A stretch of 8,729 bases of DNA from Bacteriovoracaceae bacterium UBA2394 (GTDB lineage: Bacteria > Bdellovibrionota > UBA2394). The stretch lies in the NCBI GenBank assembly GCA_002343335.1, contig DDSI01000130.1, positions 1-8,729 on the forward strand, written 5' to 3'. Below are positions 1 to 6,090 of this stretch, in pieces. Each line of letters starts with the position of its first letter. The first letter of the stretch is position 1. A program made the position numbers and the translations under genes. The notes under the pieces were generated by a model. That model saw only the letters and a list, made by a program, of their open reading frames with translations. It had not been told where the DNA came from and ran no database searches.

Positions 1-24
1 GGAAAGGGTATCCTGTCCCCAATT
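1..24 (+). repeat. Left copy of dispersed GGTAT(A/C)CTGTCCCCAATT motif
   Basis: Bases 7-24 read GGTATCCTGTCCCCAATT. This matches the arms of the palindrome at the other end of the window (GGTATACTGTCCCCAAT) with one substitution. The preceding GGAAA is also shared, with a one-base length difference between the blocks. The copy is single here, so any partner arm lies outside the window. Motifs of this type are scattered through many proteobacterial genomes and are sometimes seen beside IS200-like (RAYT/Y1) transposases; that link is recalled knowledge and no such gene is present here. Confidence 0.7.
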
Positions 25-78
25 CGACGGGAAATGCTGATAAGCAGTGAGTTTGAGCGCATGGCATTTTTTGTCGCG

Positions 79-108
79 TTGTAAAGTGAATAAACTACAC
101 GGTATTTT
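79..108 (+). promoter_or_regulatory. Candidate sigma-70 promoter for the FG-GAP gene
   Basis: TTGTAA (79-84) and TATTTT (103-108) are separated by 18 nt, each matching the consensus hexamer at four positions. Transcription would start near 115, about 43 nt before the chosen ATG. This is pattern matching only; the region is AT-rich and other pairings are possible. Confidence 0.3.
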
Positions 109-157
109 CGTTGCACCCCATTGGGCATGATTTTGCAGAACTTAGGGTGTGGGTGTG

Positions 158-1765
158 ATGGGTTCGAAAGGTGTTATCTTTTTTTACGGAGTAGCGGCGC
201 TTCTCTATTTAATAGTTGGCGATCGCGTTCACGCCATTCAGCGAAATGCTGCAGATGCCAATCACATTTTCTCGGGAACCACGGCCGTCGCTGAATTCGG
301 ACGATCCTTAGCAGCTGCAGGCGACATGGACAGCGATGGTTATGACGATGTCGTCGTCGGCGCCCCTGGCGCATTTGATCAAGGTCGCGTTTTTATATTC
401 AGCGGAAAGACGGGCCAACTCTTTAAAACTCTTCAAGGTCCGGCATCGGCATCCCGTTTTGGATACGCGGTGTCTCGCGGCGGAAGAATGTTAGGAATGC
501 AGCAATCGGTATTGGTTTCCGATCCCTTCGACCGCAGTGGTTACGTAGGGAAAGTATACGTCTATGGATTGAACAGTACAGCGCCGTTGATGGAATGGAA
601 TTGCGACGGCATTGAAAATCAAAAATGCGGATGGGCGATTGCCGGCGGTTGCGATCTCGATAGCGATGGAAATGACGATGTCATCGTAGGTGCGCTAGAT
701 GGCGGCTCCAATGGTGCCGGTAAAATATTTGTTTACTCCGGCGCCCATGGGAATTTGCTTTGGTCAAAGCAGGGGGCGGCGCACGCGGATCAATTCGGCG
801 ATAAAATTTCCTGCGCGGGAGATGTGAATCAAGATGGATTCGACGATGTGATCGTCGGCGCCTGGGGTAATGATAGCAACGGATCTCAATCCGGAGCTGC
901 CTATGTGTACTCCGGTCGCGATGCTGAGCTTCTTTACGAATTCAAAGGAGGATTCAACGATACATTTGGATACTCAGTGGGAGGCGGCGGTGATTTAAAT
1001 GGCGACGGATATGATGACGTGGTGGTTGGCGCGCCGTCGAACAACCGTGGCTACGCAGCGGCCTTTTCCGGTCGAACCGGAGAAATTCTCTTCCATTGGA
1101 ATGGTTATGCCGATCTCGGACTTCGGATGGGCTCATCGGTGGCGATCGTCGCAGATCAAGACGCCGACGGTCGAGATGAAGTTTTGATAGGGGATTCCTC
1201 GTACGATTCTTATCGAGGGCAGGTCAGTTTGTTCTCCGGAACCGATGGCACTTTAATTGATCGCTATATCGGTGAGAACGATCAGATCATTGATGATAAT
1301 TATTTTGGTGAATCCGTGGCATTCATTGGCGATGCAAATCGTGATGGAGGCTGGGACTTTGTGATAGGAGCTCCTCAAAACGATCAAGGTGGGACGGCGG
1401 CAGGTCGCGTTTATTTATTTTACGGCGCGATCTCTCAGCAACCTCCCCCACCACCACCGCCAGATGGCGAAGCAGGCGGTGGTGGAAATGGCGGTGGAAC
1501 GGAAAATCCTCCGCCCCCTCCGCCTCCGGATCCCGAGGAGCCCCAAGTGTGTCCGGTTTGTCCGGAGCCCGTCGTGTGTCCGCCAGCTCCCGCTGTGGAC
1601 TATGAAGATGTTTTGGCCTGGCTGCTCATCAATAACAAGTCGCTCACGAAAGAGCAGAGACGAACTTTGGAAAAGTTGATTTCAAATCCTCATGAGAAGC
1701 CGGATCGCAAACTCCTTGATTGGCTTAAACGGTGGATATCGAAGTGGAAAGTCGGCAAAAAATGA
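158..1765 (+). CDS. Secreted seven-repeat FG-GAP (integrin-alpha-like) beta-propeller protein
   Basis: I chose the ATG at 158 over the in-frame GTGs at 149 and 155 because it gives a compact signal peptide: Lys4, hydrophobic core about 6-21, likely cleavage after Val-His-Ala26. AGGG at 145-147 region is a modest ribosome site. Seven FG-GAP repeats begin near residues 47, 101, 157, 213, 270, 324 and 383, enough for one seven-bladed propeller as in integrin alpha subunits. Calcium-type DxDxDG or DxNxDG loops occur in blades 1 (56-64), 3 (166-174), 4 (222-230), 5 (279-287), 6 (333-340) and 7 (392-400, degenerate). Blade 2 has lost the loop. A Pro/Gly-rich linker (about 428-479) holds two runs of seven prolines and three cysteines (CPVC...C), followed by a basic, probably helical tail. 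Likely secreted or surface-bound; adhesion is plausible but ligand unknown. The final 84 nt overlap the convergent aldehyde dehydrogenase gene. Confidence 0.9.
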   Translation: MGSKGVIFFYGVAALLYLIVGDRVHAIQRNAADANHIFSGTTAVAEFGRSLAAAGDMDSDGYDDVVVGAPGAFDQGRVFIFSGKTGQLFKTLQGPASASRFGYAVSRGGRMLGMQQSVLVSDPFDRSGYVGKVYVYGLNSTAPLMEWNCDGIENQKCGWAIAGGCDLDSDGNDDVIVGALDGGSNGAGKIFVYSGAHGNLLWSKQGAAHADQFGDKISCAGDVNQDGFDDVIVGAWGNDSNGSQSGAAYVYSGRDAELLYEFKGGFNDTFGYSVGGGGDLNGDGYDDVVVGAPSNNRGYAAAFSGRTGEILFHWNGYADLGLRMGSSVAIVADQDADGRDEVLIGDSSYDSYRGQVSLFSGTDGTLIDRYIGENDQIIDDNYFGESVAFIGDANRDGGWDFVIGAPQNDQGGTAAGRVYLFYGAISQQPPPPPPPDGEAGGGGNGGGTENPPPPPPPDPEEPQVCPVCPEPVVCPPAPAVDYEDVLAWLLINNKSLTKEQRRTLEKLISNPHEKPDRKLLDWLKRWISKWKVGKK

Positions 1766-3079
1766 CCGCCTGACGATACTCTTTTGATGGGAAAAGCATT
1801 CGAAGCTCGTCTTTCCATGATAACGACCAATCCCACTGGGCCCGACGCCCCCAAAGCCTAAATGAGGATTTCCCAAGTGAATGAGCGTGTCGTTGATACA
1901 TCCTCCGCCAAAGGGAATGAGCGAGAGGAGCTTTTGCTCCAATCGAGCATCCCGAGAAAATAAATAAAATGCTAAGGGATGAGAGTGTGTTCTCAAGATG
2001 GAGAACAGCTCATTTTCATTTTCATAACTAAGCACGGGCAATAGCGGTCCAAAGATTTCTTCCTTCATCAAGGAATCTTCCCTGTCTTTTAATTTCACAA
2101 CGGTCGGAGCGAAATAGAGTTCTTCGCGACTGCTTTCACCACCCACAAAAACTTCACCCTTACTTGTGTTCAAGAGAGACTGAATCCGATCGAAGTGGCG
2201 AGTGTTTATGAGGCGGGCGTAATCCTTACTTTGCTTAGGATCTCTTCCGTAAAATTCACTCACCACCGACTTCATTTCCTCTGCCAAAGAATCGCAAATG
2301 GATTTTTCTGCGACGATATAGTCGGGTGCGACGCAAGTTTGACCAGCGTTGAAAAACTTTCCCCACACAATTCTTCGAGCTGTAACTTTCAAGTTAGCGC
2401 TTTCATCCACCACGCAGGGCGATTTTCCACCGAGCTCCAGGGTGATGGGAGTAAGACGGTTGGAGGCCACCGCCATAATTTTTTTTCCAATTCCAGTTCC
2501 GCCAGTAAAAAAAATGTGGTCGAAATTCGACTCCGTAAGTTGCTGCGAAATCTGAGCATCGCCTTCGATGACATGAACCAGTGAAGGAGAAAATGCTTCC
2601 TTCAGCATTTTGGAAATCAAATTTGAAGTGTGCGGCGCAAATTCGGAAGGCTTCAGGACGACCGTGTTTCCCGCAGCGAGTGCACCAATAAGAGGAATGA
2701 TGGCCAAATTAAATGGGTAGTTCCACGGGGCAATGATTAAGCAGGTCCCGTAGGGCGTGGATTTCGTAAAACTTTGTGCGGGCCATTGATACAAAGGGGA
2801 TGGGGCGCGGCGTGGCTTTATCCAATGCTTCACATTTCGAATCGCGAACTCAATTTCATCGCGCACCATGGTCCATTCGCTGGTCCAAGCTTCGATGCGA
2901 GGTTTCTTCATATCCGCATAGAGGGCTTCTAAGATTCGATTTTCATATTGATATACTGCATTCTTTAGACTTCGAAGCGCTTTCAATCTCGATTCCAAGG
3001 AAATAGTGTGGCCGGCTTGAAAGAATTCCCGCTGAGAAGCAATCGCCGCGGAAAGATCGATGCTTGAAATCGAATTCAT
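1682..3079 (-). CDS. Aldehyde dehydrogenase, class 3 (ALDH3) type
   Basis: NAD(P)-dependent oxidation of an aldehyde to its carboxylate; substrate not predictable, though ALDH3 enzymes often take medium- or long-chain and aromatic aldehydes. From the ATG at 3079 the product has 465 residues, normal for the family. Visible motifs: APWNYPF with Asn120, Lys143 in the cofactor site (VVLKPSE), FTGGTGIG (191-198), general-base Glu215 in LELGGKSP, nucleophile Cys249 in the ALDH3-like GQTCVAPDY, EEIFGP (340-345), and the ALDH3-typical RYPP near 447-450. The frame is open upstream to 3298, but that extension has no ALDH character and would run into the divergent TauE/SafE gene, so it is rejected. The ribosome site is weak. 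The C-terminus, including RYPP, is encoded opposite the last codons of the FG-GAP gene, and no terminator is visible after its stop. Confidence 0.93.
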   Translation of the reverse strand: MNSISSIDLSAAIASQREFFQAGHTISLESRLKALRSLKNAVYQYENRILEALYADMKKPRIEAWTSEWTMVRDEIEFAIRNVKHWIKPRRAPSPLYQWPAQSFTKSTPYGTCLIIAPWNYPFNLAIIPLIGALAAGNTVVLKPSEFAPHTSNLISKMLKEAFSPSLVHVIEGDAQISQQLTESNFDHIFFTGGTGIGKKIMAVASNRLTPITLELGGKSPCVVDESANLKVTARRIVWGKFFNAGQTCVAPDYIVAEKSICDSLAEEMKSVVSEFYGRDPKQSKDYARLINTRHFDRIQSLLNTSKGEVFVGGESSREELYFAPTVVKLKDREDSLMKEEIFGPLLPVLSYENENELFSILRTHSHPLAFYLFSRDARLEQKLLSLIPFGGGCINDTLIHLGNPHLGFGGVGPSGIGRYHGKTSFECFSHQKSIVRRSFFADFPLRYPPFKPIKEFAIRLLMRI

Positions 3080-3137
3080 AGACGCCAATTCTACACTGTG
3101 CTTCTCAGGTTCTCCAACTCGAGTTAATGAATGAGAG
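3080..3137. promoter_or_regulatory. Divergent promoter region between ALDH and TauE/SafE genes
   Basis: Only 58 bp separate the two divergent start codons, so both promoters, or a shared operator, must lie here or inside the coding regions. On the minus strand TTGGAG, an 18-nt spacer and TAGAAT can be read, but the -10 would sit about 8 nt before the ALDH ATG and give an almost leaderless message. No convincing plus-strand promoter pair and no clear operator dyad were found. Confidence 0.3.
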
Positions 3138-3902
3138 ATGGATTTGATAGATACCTCCGGATGGATCTTCCTCACTCTTGGAATGGTTGGGGCGGTGGCG
3201 GGATTTGTCGATGCGATCGCAGGAGGAGGAGGCTTGCTCACGGTGCCTAGTTTGATGCTCGCTGGGCTTCCACCGCATCTGGCCCTTGGAACCAACAAAG
3301 GTCAAAGCGTCGTGGGAACGGGGATTGCGCTTTCACGATTTTGGAAACACCGGCGGATCGACACTGAACGTGCCAAAAAGGTTGTAATTCCTGCCATTAT
3401 TGGCGCATTCGTCGGCGTGGAGATTGTCACTCAAATTTCAAAGGAAGCACTTTCTATTTTGGTCATCATTTTACTGATGAGCGTCGCAATTTTTATGGTG
3501 CTCTACGATCCCCATCGTCGTCCTGGTAAGAGACCTCATCGTGGAATCATTTCAAGTTCGGTCATTGCTGCGTCGATAGCCTTCTACGATGGATTTTTTG
3601 GACCCGGCACTGGGACGTTTCTCATTCTAGCTGCAGTACTTTGGTGGAAAGACTCCCTCGATCTGGCCTCTGCAAATGCTAAAGTCATTAATTTTTTGAG
3701 TAACATCACCGCGGCGATTTGTTTTGCAGCAAAGGGCATGATTGTGTGGAAATTTGCTTTGCCCATGGCCTTAGGCCAAATCGTGGGAGGATACTTGGGT
3801 GCTCATGTAACAATTAAAGGCGGAGCGAATGTCGTTCGATATTTTGTACTCATGATTTCTCTGTTGATTGTCCTTCGTTTGGCATGGAATGTTCTCTTAT
3901 GA
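3138..3902 (+). CDS. TauE/SafE (TSUP) family membrane transporter, YfcA-like
   Basis: Inner-membrane protein of the TSUP family, whose studied members export sulfite, sulfoacetate or other sulfur/organic anions. The 254 residues fit the family. Visible hallmarks are the N-terminal GFVDAIAGGGG...TVP block (22-37) followed by LGTNK (50-54), and in the second half YDGFFGPGTGTF (150-161), AKVINFLSN (181-189) and GQIVGGYLGA (213-222). The two halves mirror each other, as is usual for the family. Hydrophobic segments lie near 8-27, 33-48, 81-99, 104-123, 138-170, 184-200, 204-224 and 232-254. An in-frame TGA at 3132 rules out an earlier start; the ribosome site is poor. Its TGA overlaps the next gene's ATG, so the pair is probably co-translated. 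The exact substrate cannot be read from the sequence. Confidence 0.88.
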   Translation: MDLIDTSGWIFLTLGMVGAVAGFVDAIAGGGGLLTVPSLMLAGLPPHLALGTNKGQSVVGTGIALSRFWKHRRIDTERAKKVVIPAIIGAFVGVEIVTQISKEALSILVIILLMSVAIFMVLYDPHRRPGKRPHRGIISSSVIAASIAFYDGFFGPGTGTFLILAAVLWWKDSLDLASANAKVINFLSNITAAICFAAKGMIVWKFALPMALGQIVGGYLGAHVTIKGGANVVRYFVLMISLLIVLRLAWNVLL

Positions 3903-4771
3903 TTTATAAAGTTCACTTTCTTCTTGCGACTATCGTTTTGAGCGCCGGTTTGATGTCTTGCCAGGCGATGCGCAGCCGTTCAAACGCTCTGCACAGTCTT
4001 CAAACAGAAACCTACACCGCATCGGATAATGGCTTCGCCGCTAGCTCACATCTTCTTTACGACGAGAACGAGGCTATCTTGGTGGATGCTCAATTCACCC
4101 GGTCGGACGCCGTCCAGGTGGTGAAGATGATCAAGAATGCAGGTCGGCCTCTTTCCACCATTTTCATTACGCATGGTCATCCGGATCACTACTTTGGACT
4201 TGAAACAATTCTCACCGCTTTCCCGAAAGCGAAGGTGATAGCGCGACCGGCTGTAGTTCAAGAAATTCGGAAGACCTATCAAGCGAAGCTGAAATATTGG
4301 AAGCCTATATATAAAGGAGAGCTTCCGGAGACGGTGCCTCTTCCCAAAATCCATCGAACGAATCTTTTGATGCTGGGAGGACAGCGAATTGATGTCATTG
4401 ATGTTAAGGGAGCGGAAAGCAGAGTTGCAACGGCGCTTTACATCCCTTCGCTTCAGACGCTCGTGTCGGGCGATCTCCTTTATAATGGAGTTCATCTTTG
4501 GTTAGCGGATACCGCGGCGCGGCCAAGAACTTGGCGCCAGCTTCTCGACCGGCTGCCGAATTTTGGGCCGATTGAAGTTGTCCTCCCCGGACATGGAGCC
4601 GAAGGCGATGCCAATGTGATTGAGGAGAATAAAGAGTATCTCGATTCTTTTACTGAGATTCTGAAAACGGCGGGATCCAAGCAGGAGGCGATCGATATGT
4701 TGAAGGCTAAGTATGCCGATTATCGACTACCGATTATCGCAGAGCTTAGTGTTTCAGCCCGAAAAAAGTAA
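3899..4771 (+). CDS. Metallo-beta-lactamase-fold hydrolase, predicted lipoprotein
   Basis: The ATG at 3899 is preferred over the in-frame ATG at 3884: it overlaps the upstream TGA as ATGA and yields a clean lipoprotein signal, with Lys4, a hydrophobic stretch 5-18 and lipobox Leu-Met-Ser-Cys21. The 290-residue product has the MBL metal motif HGHPDH (His92, His94, Asp96, His97), Asp192 in SGDLLYN and His232 in PGHG. The position of the usual third histidine (normally GHT/GHS) reads GAES with Glu173, so the metal site is noncanonical. It should be anchored in the inner or outer membrane facing the periplasm. Class B beta-lactamase is unlikely, because the motifs after the first site resemble the general MBL hydrolases. 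Coupling to the transporter suggests a shared substrate pathway, possibly sulfur-related. Substrate unknown. Confidence 0.88.
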   Translation: MIYKVHFLLATIVLSAGLMSCQAMRSRSNALHSLQTETYTASDNGFAASSHLLYDENEAILVDAQFTRSDAVQVVKMIKNAGRPLSTIFITHGHPDHYFGLETILTAFPKAKVIARPAVVQEIRKTYQAKLKYWKPIYKGELPETVPLPKIHRTNLLMLGGQRIDVIDVKGAESRVATALYIPSLQTLVSGDLLYNGVHLWLADTAARPRTWRQLLDRLPNFGPIEVVLPGHGAEGDANVIEENKEYLDSFTEILKTAGSKQEAIDMLKAKYADYRLPIIAELSVSARKK

Positions 4772-4802
4772 AAGGTTACTCTTTCGGCTGTTTTCGATTT
4801 TT
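4756..4802 (+). terminator. Hairpin holding both convergent stop codons, with T-rich tail
   Basis: AGCCCGAAA (4756-4764) pairs with TTTCGGCT (4782-4789) with one bulged C. Inside it AGTAA (4767-4771) pairs with TTACT (4776-4780) around an AAGG tetraloop. A T-rich tail (GTTTTCGATTTTT, 4790-4802) follows on the plus strand, so it probably terminates the TauE/SafE-MBL transcript. The TAA of the MBL gene and the TAA of the opposing gene form the inner stem. There is no T-tract on the minus-strand side. Confidence 0.5.
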
Positions 4803-5495
4803 AACGTAGCTCTTCAATTGTCGAAGCACGGCGGGATTGTCGCGCAGGAAATCGACCACATATCCCATCACCTTTTCTTCGCGTCGAGTAATGAGCGAAG
4901 TTCGATCTTGTATTGAATCTGTTTGATCGGTTGGATTTGTTGTCGAAGTTGCATTTATCGGAGAGCGATTGAAGAAGGAAATGCCGCGGAGAGTTTCCTG
5001 AGAGCCCAGAAAAAACAAAGCACTCGTTTGAGGGTCTCCACTGAGAATTGCGGTATTGGACTCTCCACTGATGAGTTCTCCCGCTTCACTAAAAACGTAT
5101 CCGAGGGCCTTGGCGGATTGCCCGGAAGTGACGAGCTCCTCCTTCATTTTTTTGTAGGCCGTTAAATCGATCGCAGAACGTTCTATTTCCAGAGCGAGTC
5201 CGTCCTTTCGGCGAATGAAAAATCGTAGTCCATCCGCGCTTTCATAAAGTCGAACGCGTACACCCACTTGAGTGGGACTTTGAGATTCTAAAATCACGCT
5301 AAAGGATGCGATGTGCTCCAGTGCAAACCATTCTTCGCTCGGAGGAACATAGGTAGGATGATCTGTAATTGAAATTTGACCGGTCGCTTCCCGGCGTCCG
5401 TAATAGTGCTCGGTACCGGCTAGGTTATAAGGCGAATTGGCTCGGCTATCTTCACTTAAATCTAAGTAATCTAACTCTGAATCTTCCACAGACAT
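4776..5495 (-). CDS. Acidic cytoplasmic protein of unknown function
   Basis: I do not recognise this 239-residue protein. There is no signal peptide or transmembrane segment. The N-terminus (1-22) is strongly acidic. A mixed region (about 54-175) has alternating hydrophobic stretches compatible with beta strands, such as FSVILES, GVRVRLYES and LRFFIRRKDGLALEIE. A linker rich in Asn, Thr, Ser and Asp (about 178-200) leads to a charged, probably helical C-terminus (200-235) ending in a basic tail. The start at 5495 has a strong GGAGG site, though only 3 nt from the ATG. It converges on the MBL gene with 4 nt between stops. Upstream lie a strong terminator and a 121-nt structured stretch, so it probably has its own transcript. 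No catalytic motif was seen. Confidence 0.75.
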   Translation of the reverse strand: MSVEDSELDYLDLSEDSRANSPYNLAGTEHYYGRREATGQISITDHPTYVPPSEEWFALEHIASFSVILESQSPTQVGVRVRLYESADGLRFFIRRKDGLALEIERSAIDLTAYKKMKEELVTSGQSAKALGYVFSEAGELISGESNTAILSGDPQTSALFFLGSQETLRGISFFNRSPINATSTTNPTDQTDSIQDRTSLITRREEKVMGYVVDFLRDNPAVLRQLKSYVKNRKQPKE

Positions 5496-5616
5496 GGACC
5501 TCCAAGCCTTACAAACTGCAAACGATGTGCCATTGGAGAGCTTGCGTGTTTTAACGCCCCAGCGGCCCTAGAAGCTGGGACAATCCTCGTCAGGGCGTTT
5601 CTGCCCGAAAGTATGC
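5496..5616 (-). other. Possible structured leader of the acidic hypothetical gene
   Basis: Read on the minus strand, several complementary segments compete. GGGC pairs with GCCC around AGAAAC (5593-5606). AACGCCC can instead pair with the downstream GGGCGTT, and between them CCCAGC faces GCTGGG. GCGT then faces ACGC around TAAAAC. Mutually exclusive stems are what a regulatory leader would show, but the GC-rich content alone could produce them. It matches no riboswitch consensus I can recall, and no clear promoter was found. Confidence 0.25.
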
Positions 5617-5645
5617 AAAAAAAAAGCCCCCTTTTCGGGGGCTTT
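5617..5645 (-). terminator. Strong intrinsic terminator, minus strand
   Basis: AAAGCCCCC (5623-5631) and GGGGGCTTT (5637-5645) form a 9-bp stem with a 5-nt loop. On the minus strand the GC-rich stem is followed by an unbroken run of nine T (complement of 5617-5625), a textbook intrinsic terminator about 70 nt after the stop of the 62-residue membrane protein. On the plus strand only three T follow, so it is chiefly one-directional. Confidence 0.9.
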
Positions 5646-5713
5646 ATCATCCGTTTCCGGAAAAGTTTGAAGCTTTTCCTACCGTTCCGGAGACTGACTA
5701 AAAACTAGCATAG
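5646..5713 (-). other. Structured 3' untranslated region of the small membrane protein gene
   Basis: Between the stop codon and the terminator is a second perfect hairpin: GGAAAAG (5659-5665), a 7-nt loop, CTTTTCC (5673-5679). It lies between two near-identical blocks, CCGTTTCCGGA (5651-5661) and CCGTTCCGGA (5682-5691). Together with the terminator this gives a compact two-hairpin 3' end that could stabilise the message or release a small RNA; the latter is inference. Confidence 0.4.
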
Positions 5714-5902
5714 TTAGGGCCCCTGAGGATCAGACCGAAGTACGGGGCGCTTTCTCGAACCAAATTCCTTTTCATCATCTTCACTTCCAAAAAGGAAATA
5801 CATCAGCGGATAGAGGAAAAACATAATGTAAGGCAAGGCGAGGACTGTTAGGACACCGCCGAAAATCGTCAGAAACGCCGTGGCAAGTACACTTGAACCC
5901 AT
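5714..5902 (-). CDS. Small (62-residue) membrane protein
   Basis: The ATG at 5902 is preceded by a strong GAGGAG site with an 8-nt spacer. A promoter-like pair lies just upstream and a strong terminator downstream, so a real gene is well supported despite its size. Residues 5-38 are continuously hydrophobic, broken by Gly15-Gly16 and by Pro24 and Pro32. This suggests two short membrane helices forming a hairpin, or one long kinked helix. An acidic patch (SEDDEKE, 40-46) and a basic stretch (RKR, 50-52) follow. The frame stays open upstream to 6100, but that part is not protein-like and crosses the lemA start. It is divergent from lemA, so a membrane-stress or LemA/M48-associated role is possible but unproven. 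I do not recognise a family. Confidence 0.78.
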   Translation of the reverse strand: MGSSVLATAFLTIFGGVLTVLALPYIMFFLYPLMYFLFGSEDDEKEFGSRKRPVLRSDPQGP

Positions 5903-5923
5903 AACTTTATCTCCTCGGTATGC

Positions 5924-5951
5924 AAAATAAGTACCGCGTTTCGTTTGGCAA
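5924..5951 (-). promoter_or_regulatory. Candidate sigma-70 promoter for the small membrane protein
   Basis: On the minus strand TTGCCA (complement of 5946-5951, five of six to the -35 consensus) is followed after 16 nt by TATTTT (complement of 5924-5929, four of six). Transcription would begin near 5917, immediately before the GAGGAG ribosome site, giving a leader of about 15 nt. Confidence 0.4.
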
Positions 5952-6030
5952 TGCCTCGGCCAAAAGAAGGATAAAAGGCGATTCTCCCGCTGCCTTGCAA
6001 TGCGTTGGCGCGGCGTCCAGACAACTCGTC

Positions 6031-6060
6031 TTGCCGGAAGCGCGAGAGTGTCGAGATAAT
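6031..6060 (+). promoter_or_regulatory. Candidate sigma-70 promoter for the lemA-M48 operon
   Basis: TTGCCG (6031-6036) and GATAAT (6055-6060) are 18 nt apart; the -10 matches five of six and the -35 four of six positions. The start would be near 6067, leaving a leader of about 24 nt that contains the strong ribosome site. The 188-bp gap between the two divergent starts (5903-6090) thus appears to hold both promoters. Confidence 0.45.
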
Positions 6061-6090
6061 GAAAATGATTTTCGCAAGGGGGAGGTTCGA

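Noticed and set aside
2195..2584. 129-codon plus-strand frame inside the aldehyde dehydrogenase gene
   Set aside because: It is antisense to conserved catalytic motifs, has no ribosome site, and its composition is typical of a shadow frame.
220..3230. GCGATCGC octamers (cyanobacterial HIP1-like)
   Set aside because: Only two copies were noticed, both inside coding sequence, far below the density expected for HIP1.
3080..3298. Longer N-terminus for the aldehyde dehydrogenase (ATG at 3298)
   Set aside because: The extra 73 residues are Pro/Ser-rich with no family match and lie antisense to the TauE/SafE hallmark region; the 3079 start gives a normal ALDH3 length.
4160..4200. Persulfide dioxygenase or class B beta-lactamase identity for the MBL protein
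   Set aside because: The HxHxDH motif is shared by the whole superfamily; the remaining ligands and the lipoprotein signal do not fit either assignment well.
4046..4495. 149-codon minus-strand frame inside the MBL gene
   Set aside because: It lies opposite the HxHxDH region, is very rich in Arg and Ser, and resembles no protein family.
5920..6090. Longer N-terminus for LemA
   Set aside because: The extra 57 residues are not LemA-like, cross the promoter candidate, and ignore the strong ribosome site before 6091.
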